Origin: Altericroceibacterium xinjiangense
Lineage (GTDB): Bacteria; Pseudomonadota; Alphaproteobacteria; Sphingomonadales; Sphingomonadaceae
Direction: 5' to 3'
Length of the DNA stretch: 64,000 nucleotides
Assembly: GCF_003958635.1 (NCBI RefSeq)
Contig: NZ_RSEK01000001.1
Span: 124,001-188,000 of the forward strand
A model generated the notes under the pieces. That model worked only from the letters and a program-made list of their open reading frames with translations, was not told the origin of the DNA and ran no database searches. How positions within the stretch are numbered: position 1 is the stretch's first letter; every line of letters begins with the position of its first letter. Position numbers and translations under genes: made by a program. Below are positions 22,340 through 30,667 of the stretch, one piece after another.

Positions 22340-24196
22340 ATGCTTCTCCGCTTGTCACCGCTTCTCCTTCTCGGCGGCTGCGCGGCCGCCATGCCGCCGG
22401 TTGCCGTAGCCCCGTCCGCCCCTGCCCTGCCCGCCCCGGTCTCTCCCGCTACGGTCTCTCCCGCGACGAACACGGCCGCCGAAGACGCGCGCCTGCTGGC
22501 CTTCCTCGACGCCAAGTTCGATGAGCAGGTCGCCCTCGACCCCGAGGCGCTGACCAGTCTTGGGATCAAGCAGGATTACGACAAGCTCGGCGATTATACG
22601 CTGGCCGCGACCGAGAAGCAGATGCAGCTGGCCGAGCGCCAGCTGGCTGAGCTGACCGCCGGATTCGATCCGGCGCGTCTCGGCCCTGCGGCGCGGCTCA
22701 GCTATCGCCTGTTCCAGCGCGATGTCGAGCGGCAGCGCGAAAGCTATCGCTTCCGGGAATACGGCTTTCCCGTTTCGACCAACGGCACGCCGGCTGGTGA
22801 AATTCCGGTGTTCCTGATCAACCAGCACCGGGTCGACACGGTGGCCGATGCCGAAGCTTATGTCGCGCGGCTGGAGGACAGCGAGCGCGTGATGCGCGAA
22901 GTGGTCGAACGGATCGAGCAGCAGGCCGCAATGGGCATCGTGCCGCCGAAGATGGTGTTCACTCCGGCACGGGCCGATGCGCAAAGCATCCTGGAAGGCG
23001 CACCGTTCGGAGGCGGAGCGGACAATCCCCTCTGGGCCGATTTCCAGAAGAAGGTCGCCGCGCTAGATGCTCCGGCCGAGATCAAGACGCGCCTGCTGGA
23101 AGACGGGCATGCCGCGCTGACCGGGCCGTTCCGCCGGGGGGTGGAGACGCTGGTCGCCGGGATCGACCGGCTTGAGCCCCGCGCGACCGGCAACGACGGC
23201 GCGTGGAGCCTGCCGGAGGGCGAAGCCTATTACGCGGACCGGCTGCGCGCCTACACCACCACCGACCTGACGGCCGACCAGATCCACCAGATCGGGCTGC
23301 AGCAAGTCGCGAGCATCCGCGCGGAAATGGAAGCGGTAAAGCGCGAGATGGGCTATTCCGGCACGCTGGAGCAGCTGTTCGGGCAGTTGCGCACTGATCC
23401 GGCCTACAAGTATCCGAACACCGACGCCGGGCGGGAGCAGTATCTTACCGATGCGCGGACCCTGATCGACACCGTGCTGGCCCGGTCGCCGGAATACTTC
23501 CACCGCCTGCCGGAAGCGAAGCTGGAAGTCCGCGCGGTCGAGCCATTCCGGCAGGACACCGCCCCGGTTGCCTTCTACAACCGGCCCGCGCCCGATGGAT
23601 CCCGGCCGGGGATCTTCTACGTCAACCTGGCCGACATGACGCAGGTGAACAAGGTCCAGACCGATGGCATCGCCGCGCACGAAGGCGCGCCGGGGCATCA
23701 CTTCCAGATTGCCCGTGCGCAGGAACTGGAGGGGCTCCCGAAGTTCCGGCGGTTCGGCGGCTATGGCGCCTACACCGAAGGCTGGGGCTTGTATTCGGAG
23801 CGGCTGGCCGACGAAATGGGCGTCTATACCAGCCCGGAACAGCGTTTCGGCATGCTGTCGCTTCAGATGTGGCGCGCGATCCGGCTGGTGCTCGACACCG
23901 GCATTCATTCCAAGCGCTGGTCGCGGGAGCAGGCGATCGACTACTTCCGCGCCAACTCCCCGAATTCGGAGCGGGACATCGTCAAGGAAGTCGACCGCTA
24001 CATCAACAATCCCGGGCAGGCGACGAGCTACATGGTCGGACAGCTCAAGATTGCGGAGCTGCGCGACCGCGCCAGGCGCGAGCTCGGCCCGCGCTTCGAC
24101 ATCCGCGATTTCCATGAGGTCGTGCTCGGCCAGGGGCCCTTGCCGCTGAACGTGCTGGAAGAGGAAGTGAACCGCTACATCGCCGCGGCCACCTGA
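22340..24196 (+). CDS. DUF885 family lipoprotein hydrolase
   Basis: This encodes 618 residues from the ATG at 22340, six bases after AAAGGA; an ATG at 22334 directly abuts that ribosome site. The N-terminus LLLLGGCAAA is a lipobox. The mature protein matches the DUF885 family of predicted zinc metallopeptidases. The key motif HEGAPGHHFQ (an HExxH-like zinc site) lies around residue 450, followed by YTEGWGLYSERL and the C-terminal RDFHEVVLGQGPLPL. Members are exported and often sit beside peptidases, as here beside M28. Activity on peptides is inferred from family and context. Confidence 0.88.
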   Translation: MLLRLSPLLLLGGCAAAMPPVAVAPSAPALPAPVSPATVSPATNTAAEDARLLAFLDAKFDEQVALDPEALTSLGIKQDYDKLGDYTLAATEKQMQLAERQLAELTAGFDPARLGPAARLSYRLFQRDVERQRESYRFREYGFPVSTNGTPAGEIPVFLINQHRVDTVADAEAYVARLEDSERVMREVVERIEQQAAMGIVPPKMVFTPARADAQSILEGAPFGGGADNPLWADFQKKVAALDAPAEIKTRLLEDGHAALTGPFRRGVETLVAGIDRLEPRATGNDGAWSLPEGEAYYADRLRAYTTTDLTADQIHQIGLQQVASIRAEMEAVKREMGYSGTLEQLFGQLRTDPAYKYPNTDAGREQYLTDARTLIDTVLARSPEYFHRLPEAKLEVRAVEPFRQDTAPVAFYNRPAPDGSRPGIFYVNLADMTQVNKVQTDGIAAHEGAPGHHFQIARAQELEGLPKFRRFGGYGAYTEGWGLYSERLADEMGVYTSPEQRFGMLSLQMWRAIRLVLDTGIHSKRWSREQAIDYFRANSPNSERDIVKEVDRYINNPGQATSYMVGQLKIAELRDRARRELGPRFDIRDFHEVVLGQGPLPLNVLEEEVNRYIAAAT

Positions 24197-24319
24197 TCGG
24201 CGGCGCGGCTTAATTCGAAAGCAGGAACACAGGCTGGCGAAACCGTATCGCGCCGGGGGCGTTGGGCAATCAGCTAGCGACAGCCTGTCGTTCTTCGGCC
24301 CGAGAACAGGGAGGCGGCC

Positions 24320-25051
24320 ATTACCGGGATTCCTTACTGCGGCCCCGCGCCGTTGCCCGATGCGATCCATTCCGCCTGGAACCTGGATCCGATCCTGCTT
24401 GCCGTGCTGGCAGCCGCCGCCTGGCTGATGCGCGCCCAGCCCGGGCGGGTGCAGCTGGGCCTTGCCCTTGCGGCCGTCGCCTATGTGTCGCCGATCTGCG
24501 CCCTGAGCGCGGGCTTGTTTTCCGCGCGGTCGGTTCACCACCTGCTGATCGTGTTCGGGGCAACCCCGCTGCTCGCCCTGGCGACGTGGGACGGCAGCCG
24601 GACGTGGGGACTCGACCGGGCGCGCGTCTCGCTGTCGGTCGCGTTCCTGCTGAACGTCGCGGTGTTCTGGGCCTGGCACGTGCCGTCGCTTTACGCATGG
24701 GCGTTGTCGAGCGATGCGGCTTACTGGGTCGGACAAGCCGCGCTGCTTGGATCGTCCGTGCTGTTCTGGAGAGTGCTCTACCGGTCCGACACGACGGCAC
24801 CGGCCGCGTTCTTCACGCTGATCGCGATGGTGATGCAGATGGGCCTGCTCGGCGCGATCCTGACCTTTGCACCGCAGGCGGTTTATGGTCCGCACTTCCT
24901 GACCACGCAAGTCTACGGTCTTGCGCCGGTTGCGGACCAGCAGCTTGCCGGATTGATCATGTGGGTGGGCAGCCTGCCGCTGACCGTCATTGCCGGCTGG
25001 GCGGTGCTGCGCCGCCTGATCGGCCCGATGGTGAGAGAGGCGTCAGCCTGA
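24320..25051 (+). CDS. ctaG: CtaG-type cytochrome c oxidase assembly membrane protein
   Basis: The protein belongs to the Caa3-type CtaG family (polytopic, not the copper-chaperone Cox11). It has about seven hydrophobic segments, FSARSVHHLLIVFGATPLL and HFLTTQVYGLAPVADQQLAG. The family N-terminus (YCGPAP ... WNLDP) lies upstream of the first standard start, a TTG at 24353. No ATG or GTG exists in frame back to a TAG at 24275. An ATT at 24320 is preceded by GGGAGG with good spacing, so a rare ATT start giving 243 residues is proposed. It begins the cytochrome oxidase module and presumably helps assemble it. Confidence 0.8.
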   Translation: MTGIPYCGPAPLPDAIHSAWNLDPILLAVLAAAAWLMRAQPGRVQLGLALAAVAYVSPICALSAGLFSARSVHHLLIVFGATPLLALATWDGSRTWGLDRARVSLSVAFLLNVAVFWAWHVPSLYAWALSSDAAYWVGQAALLGSSVLFWRVLYRSDTTAPAAFFTLIAMVMQMGLLGAILTFAPQAVYGPHFLTTQVYGLAPVADQQLAGLIMWVGSLPLTVIAGWAVLRRLIGPMVREASA

Positions 25052-25054
25052 CCG

Positions 25055-25573
25055 ATGCTGTGGCTCAAGTTCCTGCACATCATGGGCATCACGGTCTGGG
25101 TCGCGGGCCTGCTGTATCTGGCGGCAATGCTGCTGGGCCACAGCAATGTCCGGGACCGCCAGGACTTCGCCCGCGTGCGCATGGCCAGCCGGTTTGCCTA
25201 TATGGGCGTGATCTCCCCCGCCGCCTTCATCGCGATCGGCGCGGGCGGGGCCTTGCTGTTCATATCGGATGCGCTTCACCCGTGGATGTTTCTGAAGCTG
25301 ATGGCGGTCGGCATTCTCGTCATCTCGCACATCAAGTACGGCTACGTGCTGACCCACCTTGCCGACGAGGAAGCCGAGGGCCCGACCTTGCGGATCAAGG
25401 CGATTGCGGCGACGATCCTCGTCTCGGCAACCGTGGTTCTGTGGCTGGTGCTGTCGAAGCCGGCAATTTCGGAAGATGCCTTCCCCGACTGGCTCATGGA
25501 GCCGGGGTTCCTAGAACGGCCGGCAAGTCCGGTTGCGGCTCCTCCTCCCCCTCCTCGTCTCCCTCAATCATGA
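25055..25573 (+). CDS. CopD/HemJ-like integral membrane protein
   Basis: This encodes 172 residues with four hydrophobic segments. The opening MLWLKFLHIMGITVWVAGLL, with a conserved His in the first helix, and LKLMAVGILVISHIKYGYVL are typical of the CopD/HemJ-like family, which binds haem or copper in related proteins. It follows ctaG by three bases and precedes the oxidase genes, so a role in haem or copper supply to the oxidase is likely but inferred. The Pro-rich C-terminal tail overlaps the 3' end of the convergent DUF2231 gene by 80 bases. Confidence 0.78.
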   Translation: MLWLKFLHIMGITVWVAGLLYLAAMLLGHSNVRDRQDFARVRMASRFAYMGVISPAAFIAIGAGGALLFISDALHPWMFLKLMAVGILVISHIKYGYVLTHLADEEAEGPTLRIKAIAATILVSATVVLWLVLSKPAISEDAFPDWLMEPGFLERPASPVAAPPPPPRLPQS

Positions 25574-26030
25574 CGCCGACCTGATGTTCGAACACCAGCT
25601 TCCCGCCTTGCCAGCCCGCAAGGCCGACGAACACGAGGCCGCCCAGCGACAGGACGAGGCCCCACGGGAGGACCGCGGCCTGCGCATCGAACAAGCGCAT
25701 TCCCCAGTTGGCGCCGATCGTCGCCAGCAGCATCATCGCCGCAACCGCGTGCGTCCAGCTTTCGGGCCTTCGGCGAATACCGGGACCGGCGAGCAGTTCA
25801 GCCGTGCCGGCCAGGCCGGAAAGTACCCCCAGCCCGAACCCCCAGCCACTGGTCCAGAGGCTGACGCGCGCGAAGAACGGGTCGGCGGTCAGCCACCAGA
25901 GCACGTCGCCCCCCAGCGTCGCGACGACCAGCGCGATCGGAAAGGTGACCAGCATTGCATGAATGGGATGGCCCGCCAGCGCGATGCGGGAGCCGACACC
26001 GACATTCCGGGCTTCGTCGAGTTTTGCCAT
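25494..26030 (-). CDS. DUF2231 membrane protein
   Basis: This encodes 178 residues from ATG at 26030 (MAKLDEARNVGVGSRIAL). The signature GHPIHAMLVTFPIAL begins the first of four hydrophobic segments, as in DUF2231 proteins of unknown function, which are often encoded near respiratory genes. The tail is acidic (EGDEEGEEEPQPD). It is the only minus-strand gene in this stretch and lies head-to-head with coxB (24 bases between starts). Its 3' end overlaps the CopD-like gene by 80 bases on the opposite strand. Confidence 0.82.
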   Translation of the reverse strand: MAKLDEARNVGVGSRIALAGHPIHAMLVTFPIALVVATLGGDVLWWLTADPFFARVSLWTSGWGFGLGVLSGLAGTAELLAGPGIRRRPESWTHAVAAMMLLATIGANWGMRLFDAQAAVLPWGLVLSLGGLVFVGLAGWQGGKLVFEHQVGVMIEGDEEGEEEPQPDLPAVLGTPAP

Positions 26031-26054
26031 GACCTGCCAACGCACCGGGGCCGC

Positions 26055-26828
26055 ATGAGTTGCCCCGCGAAGTCCTTTGCCGGTGCGATTGCCGCCACGC
26101 TTCTTCTCGGCGCGTGTTCCGGGGAACTGTCCACCCTCGATCCGGCAGGCCCGGCGGCGAGCCGGATTGCCACCCTCTGGTGGGTGATGCTGGGAGGGGC
26201 TTTCGTGATCCTGCTGGGGGTGATGGGGACAGCGATCTACGCCTTGAGAAGCGCCGCGAAAGAGCGGAATTTTTCCACGCGCAAGGTCCTGATCGGCTGG
26301 GGACTGGCGTTTCCCATCGCCACGTTGCTGGCGTTGATGGCGGTCAGCTTCCTTCCCGGGGAACTGCTCCCCCGCAGCCCGGAAGAGAACGCGATCCGGG
26401 CGCAGGCTCATCAATGGTTCTGGACTTTCGACTATCCCGGAGGTGAGCGGACGATCGACGTGCTCCACGTGCCCGCGGGCGAGGAGTTCGCGATCGCGAT
26501 CACCAGCGAGGATGTGATCCACAGCTTCTGGATCCCGCGCCTGGGCGGAAAAATCGACGCGGTGCCGGGCAAGGTGAACCATATCCGGCTGAAGGCGGAC
26601 CGGCCGGGCCGGTATCTTGCCACGTGCGCCGAATATTGCGGGATCGGGCATGCGCACATGCGGTTTGAAGCCCTTGCCCATCGTCCTGAAGACTACGCGG
26701 CCGCGCTGACGGCGGCGACGGACCGGGCGGCGGCGCGGGCGCCGGTGCTGGAACAGCGGGATGCGCCGGCGGCGCTCGTGATTGAGGAATGGGGCGACTA
26801 CCTGCTCGACTGGCTGGGGATAACATGA
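26055..26828 (+). CDS. coxB: Cytochrome c oxidase subunit II
   Basis: This encodes 257 residues from ATG at 26055. A lipobox-like signal (ATLLLGACSG) is followed by two transmembrane helices (about 35-58 and 80-100) and the periplasmic cupredoxin domain. The binuclear CuA site is complete: the early His in VIHSFWIP and CAEYCGIGHAHM with both Cys, Glu, His and Met. There is no CxxCH motif, so no fused cytochrome c domain as in true caa3 enzymes. It accepts electrons from cytochrome c and passes them to subunit I. Its TGA overlaps the ATG of ctaD (ATGA). Confidence 0.93.
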   Translation: MSCPAKSFAGAIAATLLLGACSGELSTLDPAGPAASRIATLWWVMLGGAFVILLGVMGTAIYALRSAAKERNFSTRKVLIGWGLAFPIATLLALMAVSFLPGELLPRSPEENAIRAQAHQWFWTFDYPGGERTIDVLHVPAGEEFAIAITSEDVIHSFWIPRLGGKIDAVPGKVNHIRLKADRPGRYLATCAEYCGIGHAHMRFEALAHRPEDYAAALTAATDRAAARAPVLEQRDAPAALVIEEWGDYLLDWLGIT

Positions 26829-29341
26829 GCGAGGAACGCCACAACAAGGCGCTGGAATTCCATTCCGAGCTGGACCCGCTCTATTCGCCGCCGAAGACGC
26901 GGTTCGGGTTTCTTGCTGCGACGAACCATTCGGTCATCGGCATTCGCTTCATGGCGACGGCGATCGGGTTCTTCCTGATCGGCGGGATACTGGCGATGCT
27001 GATCCGCGCCCAGCTGGCCGGACCGAACACGCAGTTCCTCGATCCGGGGCAGTACTCGCAAGTCTTCACCATGCACGGCACGGTGATGATGTTCCTGTTC
27101 GCGATCCCGCTGATCGAAGGGTTTGCGCTGTATATGCTGCCCAAGCTGCTGGGCGCGCGGGACCTTGCCTTCCCCCGGCTCAGCGCGTTCGGATACTGGT
27201 GCTATCTTTCGGGCGGCCTGATCCTGCTTGCCGCCCTCCTGTTCGGCGTTGCGCCCGACAGCGGCTGGTTCATGTACACGCCGCTGTCCTCGAAACCCTA
27301 TTCGCCCGGCATCAACGCGGACGTCTGGCTGCTGGGGGTGACGGTGGTGGAAGTGTCCGCCGCCTGCGCGGCGATCGAGTTCATGGCGACGGTGCTGAAA
27401 GTCCGCACCGGGGGCATGGCGCTGTCCAAGATGCCGATCCTGGCGTGGTACCTCTGGGCTACCTCGGCGATGATGCTGGTCGGGTTTCCGCCGCTGATCC
27501 TCGGCTCGATCATGCTGGAAGTGGAACGCGCGTTCGGGCTGCCGTTCTTCGATCCCGACAAGGGGGGCGATCCGCTGCTGTGGCAGCACTTGTTCTGGCT
27601 GTTCGGCCATCCGGAAGTCTACATCATCTTCCTGCCCGGCGCGGGCATCGTGTCCACCATCCTGCCGGTGTTCGCCCGGCGCCCGCTGGTCGGATACAAC
27701 TGGATCGTCGCCGCGCTGATCGCGCAGGCCTTCATCAGCTTCGGCTTGTGGGTGCACCACATGTTCACCACCGGGATTCCGGATCTCAGCCTGGCGTTCT
27801 TTTCGGCCGCCAGCCTGCTGGTGGTGGTGCCGACCGCGATCCAGATATTCTCCTGGCTCACCACGCTGCTGAAAGGCCGCCCGGACTTGTCCCTGCCGAT
27901 GCTGTGGATCTACGGCTTCTTCTTCATCTTCGTGACCGGCGGCCTGACCGGGGTGATGGTGGCGATCGTGCCGTTCGACTGGCAGGTCCACGATACCCAC
28001 TTCGTGGTCGCCCACCTGCATTACGTGCTGGTCGGCGGGTTCGTGTTTCCGGTGCTAGCCGGCATCTATCACTGGATGCCGCTGTTCACCGGGCGGCGGT
28101 CCGACAAGGGGCTGGGCGTGCTCGCCTTCTGGCTGGTGTTCATCGGCTTCAACCTGACCTTCTTCATCATGCACTTGACCGGGCTGCTGGGAATGCCGCG
28201 CCGGGTCTATACTTATGCCGAAGGCCTTGGATGGGAGCTTCCGAACCTCGTCTCATCCATCGGCGGGTTCATGTCCGCGGTCGGGTTCGGGCTGGTCCTG
28301 ATCGATGTGCTGGTCCAGTGGCGCTTTGCCCCGTTCGTGCACCGGAATCCCTGGAAGGCGGGAACGCTGGAATGGGGCATGGCGACGCCCATTCCGTCCT
28401 ACAACTTCGCCAGCCTGGCTCACGTGGAATCGCGCGATCCGCTGCACGACGACCCCGATCTGCCCGCGTGCCTGGCCGCCGGGGAAGGCTATCTGGCGGG
28501 ACATCGCGGCGATTACCGGGACACGCTGGGCGTGGACGGCGTGACCGGAGAGCCTGAGCAGATCATCCTGCTGCCCCCGCCCAGCTACCTGCCGCTTCTG
28601 ACGGCCTTGCCGCTGGTCGGGGTCGCCTTGTGCTTCCTGTTCAGCTTTTACGTGGGATCTGTAATCCTTGCGGTGGTGGTGCTGTTCATGGCGCTGCGCT
28701 GGCTTTGGGAAACGGGCTTGCGGGAGGATCCGGCTCCGATCGAGGCCGGCTTTGGCCGCACGCTTCTGCCCCACCCGGCAGTCGAGCAGGCGCCCGGCTG
28801 GTGGGGGATGATCTTCACGCTGGTGTTCGATGCCACGTTCTTCGCCTCCCTACTGTTCGGCTATATATTCCTGTGGACCATCGCGCCGAACTGGCCGCCG
28901 CCGCGCTTTCTGGAACCCGCTCCGATCCTCGCGCTGCTGACGCTCGCTTCGCTTGGCCTTGGCGGGTTTGCCGCATCCCGCGCCGTTGCCGCGAACCGGC
29001 AGGAACGGGAAAGCAGCCGGTCATCCTGGCTCCTGCTTGCGGCCGCATCCGGCGTGGCGGCGACGTTCGGCCTGCTGGCGGTGCCGATATGGCTTGCCCC
29101 TCCGCCGACCGAACATGCCTACAGCGCCGCCGTGCTGATGCTGTCCGCTTACGGCGCGTTCCACACGGGTCTCAGCACGGTGGGATCGCTGTTCGTGCTT
29201 GCCCGGTGCCGCCGGGGCTTCGTTTCGCCCCTGCGCAGTCTGGACGTGCGCAATGCCTCGTTGTTCTGGAGCTATTCGGCCGTCAGCGGTGCGATCATCG
29301 TGGCCGTCATCCATCTGATGCCGCTGGTGGGCGCCGCATGA
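26825..29341 (+). CDS. ctaD: Cytochrome c oxidase subunit I fused to subunit III
   Basis: This encodes 838 residues from ATG at 26825. Residues 1 to about 530 are the haem-copper oxidase subunit I with twelve helices. They include the low-spin haem ligand region TMHGTVMMFLF, the CuB/His-Tyr crosslink motif LFGHPEVYI, the HH pair in LWVHHMF and the haem ligands in DTHFVVAHLHYV. After a loop, residues about 590-838 carry further helices matching subunit III (WWGMIFTLVFDATFFASLLF, GAFHTGLSTVGSL). It reduces oxygen to water while pumping protons. It overlaps coxB upstream and a small membrane gene downstream, both by ATGA. Confidence 0.93.
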   Translation: MSEERHNKALEFHSELDPLYSPPKTRFGFLAATNHSVIGIRFMATAIGFFLIGGILAMLIRAQLAGPNTQFLDPGQYSQVFTMHGTVMMFLFAIPLIEGFALYMLPKLLGARDLAFPRLSAFGYWCYLSGGLILLAALLFGVAPDSGWFMYTPLSSKPYSPGINADVWLLGVTVVEVSAACAAIEFMATVLKVRTGGMALSKMPILAWYLWATSAMMLVGFPPLILGSIMLEVERAFGLPFFDPDKGGDPLLWQHLFWLFGHPEVYIIFLPGAGIVSTILPVFARRPLVGYNWIVAALIAQAFISFGLWVHHMFTTGIPDLSLAFFSAASLLVVVPTAIQIFSWLTTLLKGRPDLSLPMLWIYGFFFIFVTGGLTGVMVAIVPFDWQVHDTHFVVAHLHYVLVGGFVFPVLAGIYHWMPLFTGRRSDKGLGVLAFWLVFIGFNLTFFIMHLTGLLGMPRRVYTYAEGLGWELPNLVSSIGGFMSAVGFGLVLIDVLVQWRFAPFVHRNPWKAGTLEWGMATPIPSYNFASLAHVESRDPLHDDPDLPACLAAGEGYLAGHRGDYRDTLGVDGVTGEPEQIILLPPPSYLPLLTALPLVGVALCFLFSFYVGSVILAVVVLFMALRWLWETGLREDPAPIEAGFGRTLLPHPAVEQAPGWWGMIFTLVFDATFFASLLFGYIFLWTIAPNWPPPRFLEPAPILALLTLASLGLGGFAASRAVAANRQERESSRSSWLLLAAASGVAATFGLLAVPIWLAPPPTEHAYSAAVLMLSAYGAFHTGLSTVGSLFVLARCRRGFVSPLRSLDVRNASLFWSYSAVSGAIIVAVIHLMPLVGAA

Positions 29342-29709
29342 TCCCGGCTCCCACCAATCGGGAAGCTCTTGGGCTGGTGGCCGGGTTCGGGCTGTGGTCG
29401 CTCACGTTCCTGCTGCTGTACGGCGGTCATGGTCTGGCCTGCGGACTGGGCGCGCGGCCGGAAGACGGAGCAGCGCTGACCCGGATCCTGCTGCTGGCTG
29501 TGTGGATCGCGATGCTTGCTGCGCACGGCGCGTTGATCGTCTGGTTCGTGCGGCGCCTGCGGGCGGCTTCGGACACGCTCCGGTTCGTTCGCCGGGCTTC
29601 CGTTGTGCTGGCGGTGGCGGCGCTGGTGGCGACGTTCTGGACCGGGCTTCCGGTTGCTGCGCTGGAAATCTGCGACGGTCAATCCGTGGGTCTCCCAGAC
29701 CCGGGATGA
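29338..29709 (+). CDS. Small membrane protein of the oxidase operon, 123 aa
   Basis: ATG at 29338 overlaps the TGA of ctaD. The 123-residue product has three hydrophobic segments (LVAGFGLWSLTFLLLYGG, ILLLAVWIAMLAAHGALIV, ASVVLAVAALVATFWTG) joined by an arginine-rich cytoplasmic loop. Position, coupling and topology suggest an accessory or subunit IV-like component of the cytochrome oxidase. I recognise no named family, so the role is inferred only from context. Confidence 0.72.
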   Translation: MIPAPTNREALGLVAGFGLWSLTFLLLYGGHGLACGLGARPEDGAALTRILLLAVWIAMLAAHGALIVWFVRRLRAASDTLRFVRRASVVLAVAALVATFWTGLPVAALEICDGQSVGLPDPG

Positions 29710-29793
29710 GGCAATCGGCCCGCGCCCCCTTCTCTCCCCGTGCCGGTCTGTTAGGAAGGATGCCGGACCGCACGGGAGGATCAGGAGCAGAGC

Positions 29794-30612
29794 ATGGCTC
29801 GGGAAATCGTCTTGGCCGCAACGGACCTGAGCGCCCGAAGCGACCGGGCGATCGATCGGGCGCTTCAGCTGGGTGCCGAACTGGGCCTGGCCGTCGGGGT
29901 GATCCACGTAGCGGACCCGAAGGCCGATCCGGAACAAAGCTCCGGCCGGTTGCGGGACGCGGTTCGCGCCGCCCTTCCCTCTCCCGAAGCGGAGGCAGAG
30001 ATCATCATCGCCGCCGGTTCGGCGCCCCGAACCATTGCAGAGGTCGGCAGGGATCGCGATGCCGCCATGATCGTGACCGGGGTGGCGCGGTTCAATTCAC
30101 CCGGCGACTACCTGCTGGGAACGGCGGTCGAACACATCGTCCGCCATTCGCGGGCACCGGTGCTGATCGCCAAGCACCGCCCCCATCGCCGCTATGAGAC
30201 AATCCTTTGCGCGGTGGACTTCTCCGATCACTCCGGAAACGCGCTGCGCACGGCCCTCCAGCTGTTCCCCCGATGCAAAGTGCTGGCCCTCCACGCATAC
30301 CATGTGCCATTCGAGAGCTGGCAAAGGGACGCCTATGTCCGGGAGGAAACCGAAAGTGCCGCGCACACGCAGTTCAGGGCCTTCATCGACCGGCAGCCGC
30401 TTTCCGATCAGGAGCGCAGCCGACTGGACATCCGGCTCGCCTTTGGCGATGTGGGTCCGGTGCTGAGGGACGAGATCGCGCGCGAAGGATCGGATCTCGT
30501 GGTGTTCGGAACGCAGGGGATGGGCGGCCTCAGGCAAGCGACGATCGGCAGCACCGCCGCTTCGCTGCTGGAGGGCGTGACCCCGGACACGATGATCGTT
30601 CCTCCGGAATGA
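29794..30612 (+). CDS. Tandem universal stress protein
   Basis: This encodes 272 residues from ATG at 29794, eight bases after AGGAG. Two UspA folds are joined (about 1-134 and 138-272). The second has a full ATP-binding signature G-2X-G-9X-GS in FGTQGMGGLRQATIGS. The first half is degenerate at the equivalent place (VTGVARFNSPGDYLLG), so probably only one nucleotide site works. The protein should be cytosolic. It sits between the oxidase genes and the Mrp antiporter operon, which suggests a link to energy or ion stress. Confidence 0.9.
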   Translation: MAREIVLAATDLSARSDRAIDRALQLGAELGLAVGVIHVADPKADPEQSSGRLRDAVRAALPSPEAEAEIIIAAGSAPRTIAEVGRDRDAAMIVTGVARFNSPGDYLLGTAVEHIVRHSRAPVLIAKHRPHRRYETILCAVDFSDHSGNALRTALQLFPRCKVLALHAYHVPFESWQRDAYVREETESAAHTQFRAFIDRQPLSDQERSRLDIRLAFGDVGPVLRDEIAREGSDLVVFGTQGMGGLRQATIGSTAASLLEGVTPDTMIVPPE

Positions 30613-30667
30613 GGGATCTGGACGTTGCTGATGGTGCGCCGCTTCGCGGCTTGAACGGAGCGGTTGC

